NCBI GenBank assembly: GCA_963822705.1
Contig: CAWGIX010000012.1
Location: 434,001 to 498,000, forward strand
From: CAVRQM01 sp963822705
Lineage (GTDB): Bacteria; Pseudomonadota; Alphaproteobacteria; Acetobacterales; Acetobacteraceae
Length of the DNA stretch: 64,000 bases
Direction of reading: 5' to 3'
The stretch's first letter is position 1; every line of letters starts with the position of its first letter. The translations under genes were made by a program, and so were the position numbers. Positions 8,365 through 17,454 of the stretch are shown here, one piece after another. Under the pieces are notes generated by a model. That model was not told the DNA's origin, did not search any database, and saw nothing but the letters and a program-made list of their open reading frames with translations.

Positions 8365-9924
8365 ATGACCGACTGGCTGCCGATCCGCCGCGCCCTGCTG
8401 TCCGTGTCCGACAAGCAGGGTCTCGAGCCGCTGGCCAAGGCCCTGGTGGCGCATGGCGCCGAAATTCTGTCCACCGGCGGCACGGCGGCGGTTTTGCGCG
8501 AGGCGGGGTTTTCGGTGACGGACGTTTCGGCCCACACCGGCTTTCCCGAAATCCTGGACGGGCGGGTCAAGACGCTGGCGCCGCACATCCACGGCGGCAT
8601 TCTGGGCCGGCGCGATTCCGCCGCACATCAGGCGGAGATGGCGGCGTACGGGATCGCGCCGATCGACTTGGTGGCGGTCACCCTGTACCCGTTCGAGGCC
8701 GCGATGGCGGCAGGTGCGGAATTTTCCAACTGCATCGAGCAGATCGACATCGGCGGCCCGGCCCTGATCCGTTCCGCGGCCAAGAACCATGCATTTGTCG
8801 CCGTCCTGACCGATCCGGCGCAGTATCCGGAGGCCGCCGAGGCACTCGCCCAGCACGGGGGAACGACGTTGGCGCAGCGGCGCGCCTGGGCTGCCGCCGC
8901 GTTTGCCCGGACTGCCTCCTACGATGCCGCCATCGCGTCCTGGTTCGCCAAGTCCTGGTTCGCCGGGCAGCAGGGGGAAGAATTGCCGGCCCGGCTGTTG
9001 GTCGCCGGTGAAAGGGTGCAGGCGCTGCGCTACGGCGAGAATCCGCACCAGCGCGCAGCCTTGTACCGCACCGGCCCGGCTGCGGGCCTCACCGGGGCGC
9101 GCCAGGTACAGGGCAAGGACCTGTCCTACAACAATCTTGCAGATACGGATGCGGCGCTCGCCTGTGCAGCGGAATTCGAGCGTCCAGCCGTCGTGATCGT
9201 CAAGCACGCCAATCCGTGCGGCACGGCCGAAGCCGCCACGCTGCTCGAAGCCTGGAAACTGGCTTTGGCCGCCGATCCCGTCTCCGCGTTCGGCGGCGTG
9301 GTCGCGATGAACCGGCCGCTGGATGCCGCCGCTGCGGCAGCGATGAGCGCCATCTTTCTGGAAGTGGTCGCGGCACCGGACGCGAGCGACGAAGCGATCG
9401 ACGTGCTCGCGGCCAAACGAAATTTGCGGCTGCTGCTGACCGGCGCCCTGCCCGACCCTGCCGCGCCCGGCCGGGTGCTGCGCAGCGTGAGCGGTGGACT
9501 GCTGGTGCAAACTCGCGATGCGGGACGTGTCGCGGCAGCATCGCTTCGCACCGTGACTCGGCGCGCGCCGGAGCCGGCGGAGCTACAGGACCTGCTGTTC
9601 GCCTGGCGCGTGTGCAAGCATGTGAGCTCCAACGCCATTGTACTGGCGCGGGCGGGTGCCACGGTGGGCATTGCGGGCGGCCAGACCAGCCGGCTCGATG
9701 CGGCGCGCATCGCCGCAGCGCGGGCCGGCGATCGGGCGCGCGGCGCGGCGGTGGCCTCCGATGCGTTCTTTCCGTTCGCGGATGGATTGCAGGCGCTGGC
9801 CGAGGCCGGTGCGAGGTCGGTGATCCAGCCCGGCGGATCGGTGCGCGACGCCGAGGTGATCGAGGCCGCCGATGCGGCGGGGCTGGCGATGGTATTTACA
9901 GGCGTGCGGCACTTCCGCCACTGA
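8365..9924 (+). CDS. purH: Bifunctional AICAR formyltransferase / IMP cyclohydrolase
   Basis: PurH performs the last two steps of IMP synthesis: formylation of AICAR with 10-formyl-THF, then ring closure. The 519-residue protein matches the family length. The N-terminal MGS-like cyclohydrolase domain (residues 1-150) shows RRALLSVSDKQGLEPLAKAL, ILSTGGTA, FPEILDGRVKTLAPHIHGGIL and KNHAFVAVLTDP. The formyltransferase domain shows LRYGENPHQRAALYR, KDLSYNNLADTDAA, VIVKHANPCGTA, AFGGVVAMNRPLD and SDAFFPFADG. It ends GLAMVFTGVRHFRH, the conserved terminus. Its one-carbon donor is supplied by folate metabolism that includes FolD, encoded at 26.8 kb. Confidence 0.96.
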   Translation: MTDWLPIRRALLSVSDKQGLEPLAKALVAHGAEILSTGGTAAVLREAGFSVTDVSAHTGFPEILDGRVKTLAPHIHGGILGRRDSAAHQAEMAAYGIAPIDLVAVTLYPFEAAMAAGAEFSNCIEQIDIGGPALIRSAAKNHAFVAVLTDPAQYPEAAEALAQHGGTTLAQRRAWAAAAFARTASYDAAIASWFAKSWFAGQQGEELPARLLVAGERVQALRYGENPHQRAALYRTGPAAGLTGARQVQGKDLSYNNLADTDAALACAAEFERPAVVIVKHANPCGTAEAATLLEAWKLALAADPVSAFGGVVAMNRPLDAAAAAAMSAIFLEVVAAPDASDEAIDVLAAKRNLRLLLTGALPDPAAPGRVLRSVSGGLLVQTRDAGRVAAASLRTVTRRAPEPAELQDLLFAWRVCKHVSSNAIVLARAGATVGIAGGQTSRLDAARIAAARAGDRARGAAVASDAFFPFADGLQALAEAGARSVIQPGGSVRDAEVIEAADAAGLAMVFTGVRHFRH

Positions 9925-9966
9925 CCGGCCGCATCATAGTAGACCCGCTCATGCCGGAGGGTGTTC

Positions 9967-10923
9967 GTGCGCAATTTTGGCGACCTGTCGGAGAAGGAGG
10001 TCTTGGCGCTGGCCATCTCCAGCGAGGAGGAGGATGGGCGCGTCTACGCGGATTTTGCCGAGAACCTCCGGGCCGTGGCGCCGGCCAGCGCCGGGGTGTT
10101 TCGCGCCATGGCCGAGGAGGAGGGCGAGCATCGGCGGCGGCTGATCGACCTGTTCGTGCAGAAATTCGGCGATCACATCCCGCTGGTGCGGCGCTCGGAG
10201 GTGCGCGGGTTCGCGTCGCGGCCCTCGCTGTGGCGGGTGCAGCGGCAAGGCTTGGACGCCATGCGCAAGCACGCGGCGGAGGTCGAGCTGGAGAATGCCC
10301 GCTTCTACCATCGCGCGGCGATGCGAACCACCGATGCGGCGATCCGCAAACTGCTCGGCGACCTGGCGGAGGCCGAGGAGAAGCACGAGCAGGAGGCGGA
10401 CCGGCTGGTCGCCGAAAACCTGCCCACGGAGGTGCGGGCCGACGAGGACGAAGCGCGGCGGCGGTCTTTCTTGCTCCGAGTCATCCAGCCCGGGCTGGTC
10501 GGGTTGATGGACGGCTCCGTGTCCACCCTGGCCCCGGTATTCGCGGCGGCGTTGGCGACGCACCGGACCTGGGATGCGTTTTTGGTGGGGCTGGCGGCCT
10601 CACTGGGTGCCGGCATTTCCATGGGATTCGCGGAGGCGCTTTCCGACGACGGCAGCCTGACCGGGCGCGGCGCTCCCCTCGCGCGTGGCATAATTTGCGG
10701 GCTGATGACCACCGCCGGCGGCATCGGCCATACCCTGCCGTTCCTTATTCCGACGTTCTGGACCGCAATGGCGGCGGCGATCGCGGTGGTGGTGGTCGAA
10801 CTGGCGACGATCACCTGGATCCGCTGGCGCTACATGGAGACGCCGCCGTTCTCCGCGGCGGTGCAGGTGGGGTTTGGGGGAGCGCTGGTGTTCGCGACGG
10901 GATTGCTGATCGGGAGCGGATGA
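9967..10923 (+). CDS. mbfA: Ferritin-like/VIT1 fusion, membrane-bound ferritin (iron exporter)
   Basis: The protein joins an N-terminal rubrerythrin-like di-iron domain (residues 1-140, with E-x-x-H-type repeats ISSEEEDGRVYADFAE, AEEEGEHRRRL, AEVELENARFYHRAA, AEEKHEQEADRL) to a C-terminal VIT1/CCC1 domain with about five hydrophobic segments (VGLMDGSVSTLAPVFAAAL through FGGALVFATGLLIGSG). This architecture is MbfA, which exports Fe2+ and protects against peroxide in rhizobia and Agrobacterium. A GGAGG at 9956-9960 is 6 bp from GTG 9967, so that start is preferred to the GTG at 9961. 318 residues, usual length. In relatives Irr represses it, but no clear Irr box is visible in the short gap after purH. 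Confidence 0.88.
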   Translation: MRNFGDLSEKEVLALAISSEEEDGRVYADFAENLRAVAPASAGVFRAMAEEEGEHRRRLIDLFVQKFGDHIPLVRRSEVRGFASRPSLWRVQRQGLDAMRKHAAEVELENARFYHRAAMRTTDAAIRKLLGDLAEAEEKHEQEADRLVAENLPTEVRADEDEARRRSFLLRVIQPGLVGLMDGSVSTLAPVFAAALATHRTWDAFLVGLAASLGAGISMGFAEALSDDGSLTGRGAPLARGIICGLMTTAGGIGHTLPFLIPTFWTAMAAAIAVVVVELATITWIRWRYMETPPFSAAVQVGFGGALVFATGLLIGSG

Positions 10924-10962
10924 CGCCGGCACCTGTGCGGAACCAGTCGCCGATTACGTCGC

Positions 10963-11193
10963 TCAGTGAAACGGATTGGCGATGCGCAGGCGACCGTCAA
11001 TCGTCATGCCGTTCTGCATATCCTCCGACCATGACATCCGCATCCTGCGGCGGGCGACGTTGGTAATCTCGTTCAGCACCTGCACGCTGATAACACCGCC
11101 GCCGCGCACGATGCCTTCCGCCAGATCTGCCTTTTGAGGTTCGCCAGATGCGATGTACATCAGGACGTTCGTATCGAAGAAGTTAGCGGGCAT
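10963..11193 (-). pseudogene. VapC-type PIN toxin with internal in-frame deletion
   Basis: Only 76 residues remain of a PIN-domain RNase that is normally 130-140. The N-terminus is intact (NFFDTNVLMYIASGEPQKA, with metal-binding Asp7) through VISVQVLNEITNVARRRMRMSW (Glu42). It then jumps directly into the canonical C-terminal tail SEDMQNGMTIDGRLRIANPF. About 60 central residues, including the later acidic metal ligands, are missing while the frame is kept. A catalytically dead toxin is the likely result. The start overlaps the antitoxin stop by 11 bp (11183-11193), the usual vapBC arrangement. Confidence 0.8.
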
Positions 11194-11413
11194 TCGCCTC
11201 TTCCCGGTCGAAGTTGAAATCGGCGGGGAGACGGCCGCGAAATGCCCGCAGACGCTTCAACAACTCGTCGCGTCCGGGCTTGCGTTGGATCGAGAATGCG
11301 CGCGCGCTATCGATCCTAATCTCGATGTCGTCGCCCTCCTTCAGCTCCAGCGCGTCCACCACGGCGGCGGGAAGACGGACAGCCAGGCTGTTGCCCCATT
11401 TCGCAACCTGCAC
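11183..11413 (-). CDS. AbrB/MazE-type antitoxin of the decayed vapBC pair
   Basis: A 76-residue swapped-hairpin AbrB-family protein: VQVAKWGNSLAVRLPAAVVDALELKEGDDIEIRI is the DNA-binding beta-barrel half-domain, and FSIQRKPGRDELLKRLRAFRGRLPADFNFDREEANAR is the toxin-wrapping tail. GGAG lies 7 bp before GTG 11413, which therefore is the preferred start. A longer in-frame reading from TTG 11446 would begin inside the operator. It should bind its toxin partner and repress its own promoter at the inverted repeat at 11427-11454. The partner toxin is internally deleted, so this antitoxin probably has nothing left to neutralise. Confidence 0.82.
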   Translation of the reverse strand: MQVAKWGNSLAVRLPAAVVDALELKEGDDIEIRIDSARAFSIQRKPGRDELLKRLRAFRGRLPADFNFDREEANAR

Positions 11414-11426
11414 GGCATTGCTCCAA

Positions 11427-11454
11427 GGATATACGTTGGCTATCAAGTATATCC
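11427..11454 (-). promoter_or_regulatory. vapBC operator, inverted repeat
   Basis: GGATATAC (11427-11434) and GTATATCC (11447-11454) form perfect 8-bp arms around a 12-bp spacer, in an otherwise GC-rich background. The repeat lies 13 bp upstream of the chosen GTG start and just before the GGAG ribosome-binding site. It is the expected place for autoregulatory binding by the AbrB-type antitoxin. Confidence 0.6.
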
Positions 11455-11492
11455 AACTGCCCCGAAGTTCAAACGGAAAAAGAGATGTTCTG

Positions 11493-12075
11493 CTATGGCG
11501 TGGTACAGGCGCTCAACGCGGCCGCAATGTGATCCGCGAGTTCACCCAACCCCCGGCTCATGGCGGCGACCACGTCTTGCGTTTTCGGGGGGCCGAAAGC
11601 CGTCAGAAATTCCGAGCGTGCAAGTCGAACCGACCCGTCGACGCCCAATAACGCCCAGTCGGCGCGAACCGATACGTGGCCTTGCGGGTCCGGCTCGAAT
11701 TGCAGAATGCTCACTGCAAGCCCCGCGGCGCCGCCCGGCGGGGCCGGATCACCCGGCGCGAGTACTGCCCCCGACTGGCAACCGCTGGCGCAGATCGTCG
11801 GCCAGTACGCGCCCGATCATGTCGTCGAGCGGCGCCGCCCAGCGGTTCTGGCTCGATATTTTCAGTTCGTTCGGCCCCGCCGCCAAAACCATGGACTGCC
11901 GGTCCAGCATCGCCGGCAGCAAGACATGCTGCACCGCAATCGGCGGACCGGGACACGCCATCGCTCTTGGCGAGGATTCGGGTGACACCGCCGAGAGCGT
12001 AAAATAATGCGTAGCCGGGCTGCCGCAGCCGGCCAGCAGCAGCGCGAGCGACAGCGCCCCGCGGGCAAGTTTCAC
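11493..12075 (-). CDS. pqiC: PqiC lipoprotein (ABC-transport auxiliary component), one frameshift
   Basis: The N-terminal part (12075-11749) begins MKLARGALSLALLLAGCGSPATHYFTLSAVSP, a lipoprotein signal with the lipobox LAGC (Cys17). It continues IAVQHVLLPAMLDRQSMVLAAGPNELKISSQNRWAAPLDDMIGRVLADDLRQRLP, typical of PqiC/YmbA (DUF330). After a one-base shift near 11760 the other frame continues with VSILQFEPDPQGHVSVRADWALLG and ends ALSACTTP at 11493. Together they give the usual length of about 190 residues. PqiC sits on the inner leaflet of the outer membrane and works with PqiAB in lipid transport. Its ATG overlaps the pqiB stop. Confidence 0.82.
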
Positions 12076-13766
12076 TGAAAGCTGCCGCGACCCACCAGCA
12101 CCGCCGAGGGATGCCGGTCGAGGAAATCCGAGAGTTCGCGCAGCGCCCGCGCGGTGCGGGTGATCTCGTAGAGCGCCTGCGGCAGCCCTGCACTGCCCGG
12201 CGCGTTCGCCACCGTGCCGCGCGCCGAAAGCAGACTCTGCGCCGAAGACAGGGAGTTCTGCGCCTCGGCGACCGTCTGCCGCACTTCGTCCAGCATCGGC
12301 GGCAGATCGCGGCTCACGTCGGTGGTGATGCGCTGGACGTTGGCAGTGGCCCGGTCCACCTGCCGCAGCGTGGCGGCGAGGGCCGGCGAACTGGTCAGTT
12401 GCGCGATGTGGCGCGAGATGTCGCGCAGATTGTCGGCGATCCGCGGCAGCGGCATGTCATTCACCTTGGCCACCACGTCGCCCACCTGCGCCATGATGCC
12501 GGCCACGCTGCCGCCGCCGGCGGTGCTGGGAATTTCCGGAACTGTGCCCTCGCCCAGCGCGCCGGGCTTGCCGGGCATCATGGTCAACGCCACCTCCTCG
12601 CCACCGATCATCGGGGGCGACTGCGACAGCGAGGCGTGCAGGCCGCGGGCGACCAGATGGCGCAGCATGTCGTCCATCTGCCTCCGCGGATCGGTCCAGT
12701 TCCCGCCGTCGGCCAACGCGATATCCCGCGGCTGCAAGACGATGGTGGTATCCACATCCATGGTTGCGTTTTCGGGGTGGTATACCAGCGCGCCGTCTCT
12801 GACCGACCCGATCCGTTTTCCAAACAGTTTTACCGGCGCCTCGGCTTCGGGCACGCCGCTCGCGTCGTTGAACACCACGCGATAGCTCACGCCTTCGCCG
12901 TCCGGTGCATTCTTTGCAGCGTCCTCGCTGTCGTATAGCGCAAAGCTGTGGTCGGTCGCGGCGACCGCGCCAGCTGCGGGGACTTGCGGCGTCTCGAACG
13001 CGATCGCGCCCTCGAACAATGCCGAAATGGACTGGAACTGCAGGCTGGGGCCATTGCCGCCGGTCGACAGATGGATCGGACCCGCGCGCCAGAACCGGGT
13101 GCCGTCATGCACGAAACCGGCGTACGGCGTGTCGACAAGAATCGTGAAGTCGAAACTATGCTCGCCGGTCATGCGCACCGCTTCGACTTTTCCGACCTTC
13201 TGGTCCAGATAGTAGATCGGCGTGCCGCGCTGGATCGAGCCGAGCTTGCCGGCGTGCAGCGTCATCGCCGTGCCCGTCTCGCCGAAATCGAGCACCGGCG
13301 GTTCCGCGAGACCCTCATATTGGTCCTGCTTGTCGCCCGGTCGCGGATGGATGCCGACCGATACCCCGCTGATCAGCGATTTGACGTCTGAAAGGTGGGC
13401 CAGGCTCATATTCTTGCCGATGATGAAAAACTCCGTGCCCTTGCCGAGATGGTGTTGCATGTCCGGATCGAGGCTCAGCCTGACCCGCATGTGTGTCAGA
13501 TCCGGTTGCAGATGCACGTCCTCGACATGGCCGACATCGTAGCCTTCGAACGTCACCTTGGTGTCGCCTGGGCGGAGATCGGCAATGACCGGAAAAATCA
13601 CTTTCACGTCCGGCCCGCTCTGGGTCCAGCTTCGCAGGGCTAGCCAGCCCACGATCCCCACGGCGGCGACGGGAACCGCCCAGATCCATCCGGGCCACCA
13701 CCCGTGCTGCTCCTCCGCGCGGCGCGGCTTGGCGTCTTGCGCGGGCGGCTTCGGGTCCGCGTTCAT
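12072..13766 (-). CDS. pqiB: PqiB, MCE-domain lipid transport protein
   Basis: A 564-residue protein starting at ATG 13766 (MNADPKPP). A cytoplasmic tail precedes one transmembrane helix (WIWAVPVAAVGIVGWLAL, about residues 27-44). Three tandem MCE domains follow: VKVIFPVIADLRPGDTKV, MTLHAGKLGSIQRGTPIYYL and YRVVFNDASGVPEAEAPV. The C-terminal third is a long amphipathic helical region (VGDVVAKVNDM, ALAATLRQVDRATANVQRI) that forms the periplasm-spanning tube in E. coli PqiB. It should shuttle phospholipids between the membranes with PqiA and PqiC. Both operon junctions overlap (ATGA with pqiA, TGA/ATG with pqiC). No frameshift is seen. Confidence 0.92.
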   Translation of the reverse strand: MNADPKPPAQDAKPRRAEEQHGWWPGWIWAVPVAAVGIVGWLALRSWTQSGPDVKVIFPVIADLRPGDTKVTFEGYDVGHVEDVHLQPDLTHMRVRLSLDPDMQHHLGKGTEFFIIGKNMSLAHLSDVKSLISGVSVGIHPRPGDKQDQYEGLAEPPVLDFGETGTAMTLHAGKLGSIQRGTPIYYLDQKVGKVEAVRMTGEHSFDFTILVDTPYAGFVHDGTRFWRAGPIHLSTGGNGPSLQFQSISALFEGAIAFETPQVPAAGAVAATDHSFALYDSEDAAKNAPDGEGVSYRVVFNDASGVPEAEAPVKLFGKRIGSVRDGALVYHPENATMDVDTTIVLQPRDIALADGGNWTDPRRQMDDMLRHLVARGLHASLSQSPPMIGGEEVALTMMPGKPGALGEGTVPEIPSTAGGGSVAGIMAQVGDVVAKVNDMPLPRIADNLRDISRHIAQLTSSPALAATLRQVDRATANVQRITTDVSRDLPPMLDEVRQTVAEAQNSLSSAQSLLSARGTVANAPGSAGLPQALYEITRTARALRELSDFLDRHPSAVLVGRGSFQ

Positions 13767-15022
13767 GACGCGCAATCCCAAAGCAGTCGCGGATCGAAAA
13801 TGCGCGAGGCCACCATGGTGAGCAGCACGACCGCGAGCAACGCGGGCAGCCCGATGCCGACCTTGGCGCTCGCGAGCTGCCCGAATTGCAGCAGCGGCAT
13901 GTACACGACGACGGTAAAAATATCCATGGTGGACCAGCGGCCGAGCTCGTCGATGGCGCGATAGAACCGGGTCTTGAACACCAGGTGCCGCGGCGAGCGC
14001 CGGTGTACCGAAAGGCAGAACCACAGCACGCCCAGCAGTTTCACACACGGAATGGCGACGCTGGTGACGAACACGCAGCCGGCGAGGAACCAAAGATGGG
14101 CGCCGACCAGTTTCGACACCGCGGAAAACAGCGTGTGCGGCGAGCGCCCGAGCACCCAGTCGAGAGCGCTGATCGGGTAGAGGTTGGCGACCGGATAGAG
14201 CAGCAGCCCGCCGACGGTGAGTGCGAGCGCCATCTGCACCGACGCCGGGCCTGCGGCGCCACAGCCGTTGGCGACAGCACGGGCAGCGCCCGCCCTCGCT
14301 CTCGGCCGGCACCACCAGACCGCAGGCGGAGCACCCGAAAGCGCCCTCGCCGGATACCGGCTCGCGCGTGGACGGGTAGATTTGCCGCCAGACGCGGCGC
14401 CGCTCCAGCGAGGCGCGGGTGATCATTGTCAGGAAAGCAGCAAAGATGAAACAGAGTCCGCCCGGCTCGATCGTTACGTGCGCCAGCACGGCGAGCCGGC
14501 TGTAGCCGATGGCGACGCCGATCAGGAACACGTCCGGCATCGCCCACAAATCGAGTTGCTCCGCCCAACGGAACGTCGGGCCCAGCCAGCGTCCGGAATG
14601 CCGGAGCAAAAGCGCGCCCAGCACCACGACGAGCAGGCCGAAACGGAGGAACGGCAGAACCACGGCCAGCACCGCGACCGCGCTCGCCGTGGCCGGCCAG
14701 CCCTGGACCCACATGGCGGCAATACCGGAGGCAAGGTAGGCGTGGCTGCCAAAGCCGTAGCGCGAGATGCTCAGCAGCAGCATGCAATTGCGGGCACGAG
14801 CAGCACCAGCGTGGCCAGCGCGCACGCGAACGCCGCGCCCGGTGGCCGTCCGGTCGCGCGCTCCAGGACATTATGGCACTGCCAACAGCGCAGGCGGCCA
14901 GAGCGTATCGCGGGCAGTTCCTGGATCGCCGCGCAATCCGGGCAGCCGATCAGGCGCGAGACAGGGCTGCGGAGTTCAGCGCCGAGGCCAGGCGCCTCGG
15001 CTGATGTTGGATCGGGCGACAT
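13763..15022 (-). CDS. pqiA: PqiA, paraquat-inducible inner-membrane protein, two frameshifts
   Basis: The joined frames give about 420 residues in two PqiA repeats. Repeat 1 has a zinc ribbon CPDC...CWQC (residues 28-50), then hydrophobic helices (VLLVPA, MLLLSISRYG, ASAVAVLAVVLPFLRFGLLVVV, AMPDVFLIGVAIGYSRLAVLA). Repeat 2 has CSACG...CPCC, then MALALTVGGLLLYPVANLYPI, LFSAVSKLVGAHLWFLAGCVFVTSV and the conserved RFYRAIDELGRWSTMDIFTVVVYMPLLQF. Frame changes occur near 14795 (restored by one extra A in the AATT run, giving LLVPANCMLLL) and near 14240. Their character suggests single-base sequencing errors. PqiA anchors the PqiBC lipid-transfer machine. Confidence 0.85.
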
Positions 15023-15220
15023 CTGTTGCCTCGGAAGCGTCGGCCTCTATCCATCGTGGCCGGCGCGGCGGAGTTCCGGCGCCACACGAACAGAGCGTCC
15101 GGCGGAGCGTTATCGCAGTCCCAACCGATCGTCGCGCTCGGTGGCCGCAGCCTAGCGGGACAAGGCGCTGTTTCGGCCGGCAGGTTGGGGTGATCGAGGT
15201 CCCTGGGGCCGCCTGGCTAT

Positions 15221-16702
15221 CTAGAACCGCAGCTCGTCCGCCGCCCGCCGGAGCGTCTCGCGGCTGCCTACCTCGTAGAGCGAGGCGAGCCAGTGGCCGA
15301 CCGGACCGATCAACCGCTGGTCACGGCCCATGTCCCCGAAAAGCTGCTCGATCGACAGCAGCGGGCGCGGATCGCCGCCACCTTCGATTGCCTTCTCCCG
15401 CAGCAGCGCGGCAAGCGGGTGGCGAATCTCGATGGCCTGTCCTTGCTCGTCCTCGCCGCGGATGCGACGCATCCAGGCGGCCAGCGCCAGCGACAGCAGG
15501 TCCACCGTGCCGCCCGATTTCAGCCGGTCGCGAATCGGATCGACCAGCACGTTCAGCGGCGCATCGGTGTTGACCCGTTCCACCGTGTCCTTGATGGCGG
15601 TGTTGCTGAACCGCTCCACCAGCGTGCGCTTGTATTGTTCCAGATCCACACCCGGCACCGGGGCCAGGGTGGGACCGGTCTCGCGGTCCATCAGTGCCGC
15701 CATGTGCCGGCTGATCAGCGGATCAGCCATGGCCTCGTCGATATACGTATAGCCGGCCAGCCGCCCGAGCCCGGCGACCGCCAAATGGCTGCCGTTCAAT
15801 AGCCGCAGCTTCATGAACTCGTACGGCGTCACGTCCGGCACGAACTGCGCGCCGACCTCCTCCCAGGCCGGGCGGCCCTGCACGAACCGGTCCTCGATCA
15901 CCCATTGCGTGAACTGTTCGGAAAACACCGGCCAGTTGTCGATGATGCCGTGCTTTTCCCGCAGCGCCTCGATCTCGGCCGGCGCGGTCACGGGCGTGAT
16001 GCGGTCCACCATGGTGTTGGGAAAGCTCGCATGCGCCTCGATCCAGTCCGCCAGCGTTTTGTCGCGCAGTGTTGCCAGCGACAGCACCGCCTCGCGCAGC
16101 ACGTTGCCGTTGTGCTGGATGTTGTCGCAGGTCAGCGCCGTGAACGCGGCGCCTCCGGCATCGCGCCGCCGCCGATAAGCCTCGACGATGATGCCGATCG
16201 GGCTGCGCGGTTGTTTCGGGTGCGCCAGGTCCTCGCGGATCAGGGGATGTTCCGGGTCCAGCTTCTTGGTTGCGCGATTCAAACAGTAGCCGTTTTCGGT
16301 GACGGTCAGGCTGACGATGCGGATTTTTGGGCTGTCGATCACATCGAGCAGTTCCGCCGAGGAGGCGCCGGCAAAGATCACCTGCGCCGCCGAGCCGATC
16401 ACCGTCACCCGCTCGTCGCTGCCGGCGCGTTCGACCAGCGTGTACAGGCAGTTCTGCGGCACCAGGCTGTCGCGCATGCGCTCGTCCGCCGGCATGATGC
16501 CGGCACCGGCGATGCCCCATTCCAGGGCTGCGGGCTGCCGCTCCATCAGGTCGTGCATGTAGCGGGCCATGTGCGCGCGATGAAAACCGCCAAACCCGAG
16601 ATGCACGATGCCGGCGGTTACCTTCGACGTGTCGTAGCCGGGCACGCGGATCGGCGGTCGCAACCGCGGCAGGTTGGCGCGGTTCAGCGGAATGGCGTTC
16701 AT
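15221..16702 (-). CDS. Mannitol dehydrogenase family polyol:NAD oxidoreductase
   Basis: A 493-residue long-chain dehydrogenase that oxidises a sugar alcohol (mannitol, sorbitol or arabinitol) to a ketose with NAD. The N-terminal Rossmann part has GIVHLGFGGFHRAHMARY (about residues 32-49); the C-terminal half has the catalytic K-x4-N-x2-H signature in KLRLLNGSHLAVAGLG. ATG 16702 is preceded by AGGAGG eight bases upstream. Length and motifs fit fungal/bacterial MtlK. No PTS or ABC polyol transporter is adjacent, so the true substrate is not shown by context. The gene stands alone between two intergenic stretches. Confidence 0.88.
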   Translation of the reverse strand: MNAIPLNRANLPRLRPPIRVPGYDTSKVTAGIVHLGFGGFHRAHMARYMHDLMERQPAALEWGIAGAGIMPADERMRDSLVPQNCLYTLVERAGSDERVTVIGSAAQVIFAGASSAELLDVIDSPKIRIVSLTVTENGYCLNRATKKLDPEHPLIREDLAHPKQPRSPIGIIVEAYRRRRDAGGAAFTALTCDNIQHNGNVLREAVLSLATLRDKTLADWIEAHASFPNTMVDRITPVTAPAEIEALREKHGIIDNWPVFSEQFTQWVIEDRFVQGRPAWEEVGAQFVPDVTPYEFMKLRLLNGSHLAVAGLGRLAGYTYIDEAMADPLISRHMAALMDRETGPTLAPVPGVDLEQYKRTLVERFSNTAIKDTVERVNTDAPLNVLVDPIRDRLKSGGTVDLLSLALAAWMRRIRGEDEQGQAIEIRHPLAALLREKAIEGGGDPRPLLSIEQLFGDMGRDQRLIGPVGHWLASLYEVGSRETLRRAADELRF

Positions 16703-16724
16703 GGACGTTCCCTCCTGCGGCTGG

Positions 16725-16747
16725 GCTGCCGGCGCAGCGCCGGCAGC
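16725..16747. repeat. Perfect 9-bp inverted repeat upstream of polyol dehydrogenase
   Basis: GCTGCCGGC and GCCGGCAGC are separated by 5 bases. The hairpin lies 22-45 bp upstream of the dehydrogenase ATG, just before its ribosome-binding site. It could be a leader structure or an operator. There is no T run, so it is not an obvious terminator. Confidence 0.4.
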
Positions 16748-17454
16748 GGCATACCATGCCGGCCGGCACCGTCCAGGCCGCGCGTGCCCGGCCCCGGTGA
16801 GGGGCTGGTTAGAGGCGGTGGGGATTACGTTTCACGGCGAAAACCCGTGCCGGCGAGGCCGCGAACGACCGCTCCAGCACGAACGTGTCGTGGGCAGCTC
16901 GGCGTCTCAATGTCGCTTGCTCCAGGTGGTCCCTCCCGAGAATTTTTGGGCGCCGGAGATAGGCGTGTTGTTCCAGCCGGGTCGCCCAGGCGGCGCGCCG
17001 GTCGGCGATCTATCGCTCTGCCCGCTGAGGGCTGCGGTTTGATGTGGTGCGGACCCGGCCGGCTCTTATTCGACCGGATCAGGCCACTGGTTTCCAGCAC
17101 ACGGCGGTGCCTGAAATAACTCGGCAGGGACATGTGCGGTGGGTGAAACCGTGCTTGGCCGGCGGTAGCAGTTGCCGCGATAGCCGGCCGCTTCGAGTTG
17201 AAGCGGGCACAGCTCGTTTCAAGAGCGACGCTCGCTCGATGCCCATGGCGGATATAACGCGGCGTGCGGAAGATCGATAGGGCAAAGCGGACTCTTGATA
17301 TGGATGTACCGAAATTTAAGAGTCCTGACCCATCGCTGCAACGGCCTCAGGAAGTCATTGCGTATTGGCGGGAGATCAAGTCCCATGTTAAGGTGAGTCA
17401 TTGTTTCTTCAAATAGATCGCGATAAGAGACATCCAACCTGGCCGGCCCGGAAT
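16748..17454. other. Region without a recognisable gene
   Basis: About 700 bp upstream of the polyol dehydrogenase. Short open frames exist on both strands, none with family signatures or a convincing ribosome-binding site. Toward 17250 the base composition becomes visibly less GC-rich and continues so into the broken gene that follows. A minus-strand frame at 17219-17437 (YRDLFEETMTHLNMGLDLPP) might be a fragment downstream of that gene. Confidence 0.4.

Noticed and set aside
9216..11066. 616-residue plus-strand ORF across purH and mbfA
   Set aside because: Out-of-frame shadow of two well-recognised genes, rich in Arg/Gly/Ala.
12072..14825. Single 917-residue minus-strand protein spanning pqiA and pqiB
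   Set aside because: The apparent fusion arises because a frameshift lets part of pqiA run through an out-of-frame stretch into pqiB. PqiB has its own start at 13766.
17300..17416. Small plus-strand ORF (MDVPKFKSPDPSLQRPQEVIAYW)
   Set aside because: 38 codons, no ribosome-binding site and no family. It lies in a decayed stretch.
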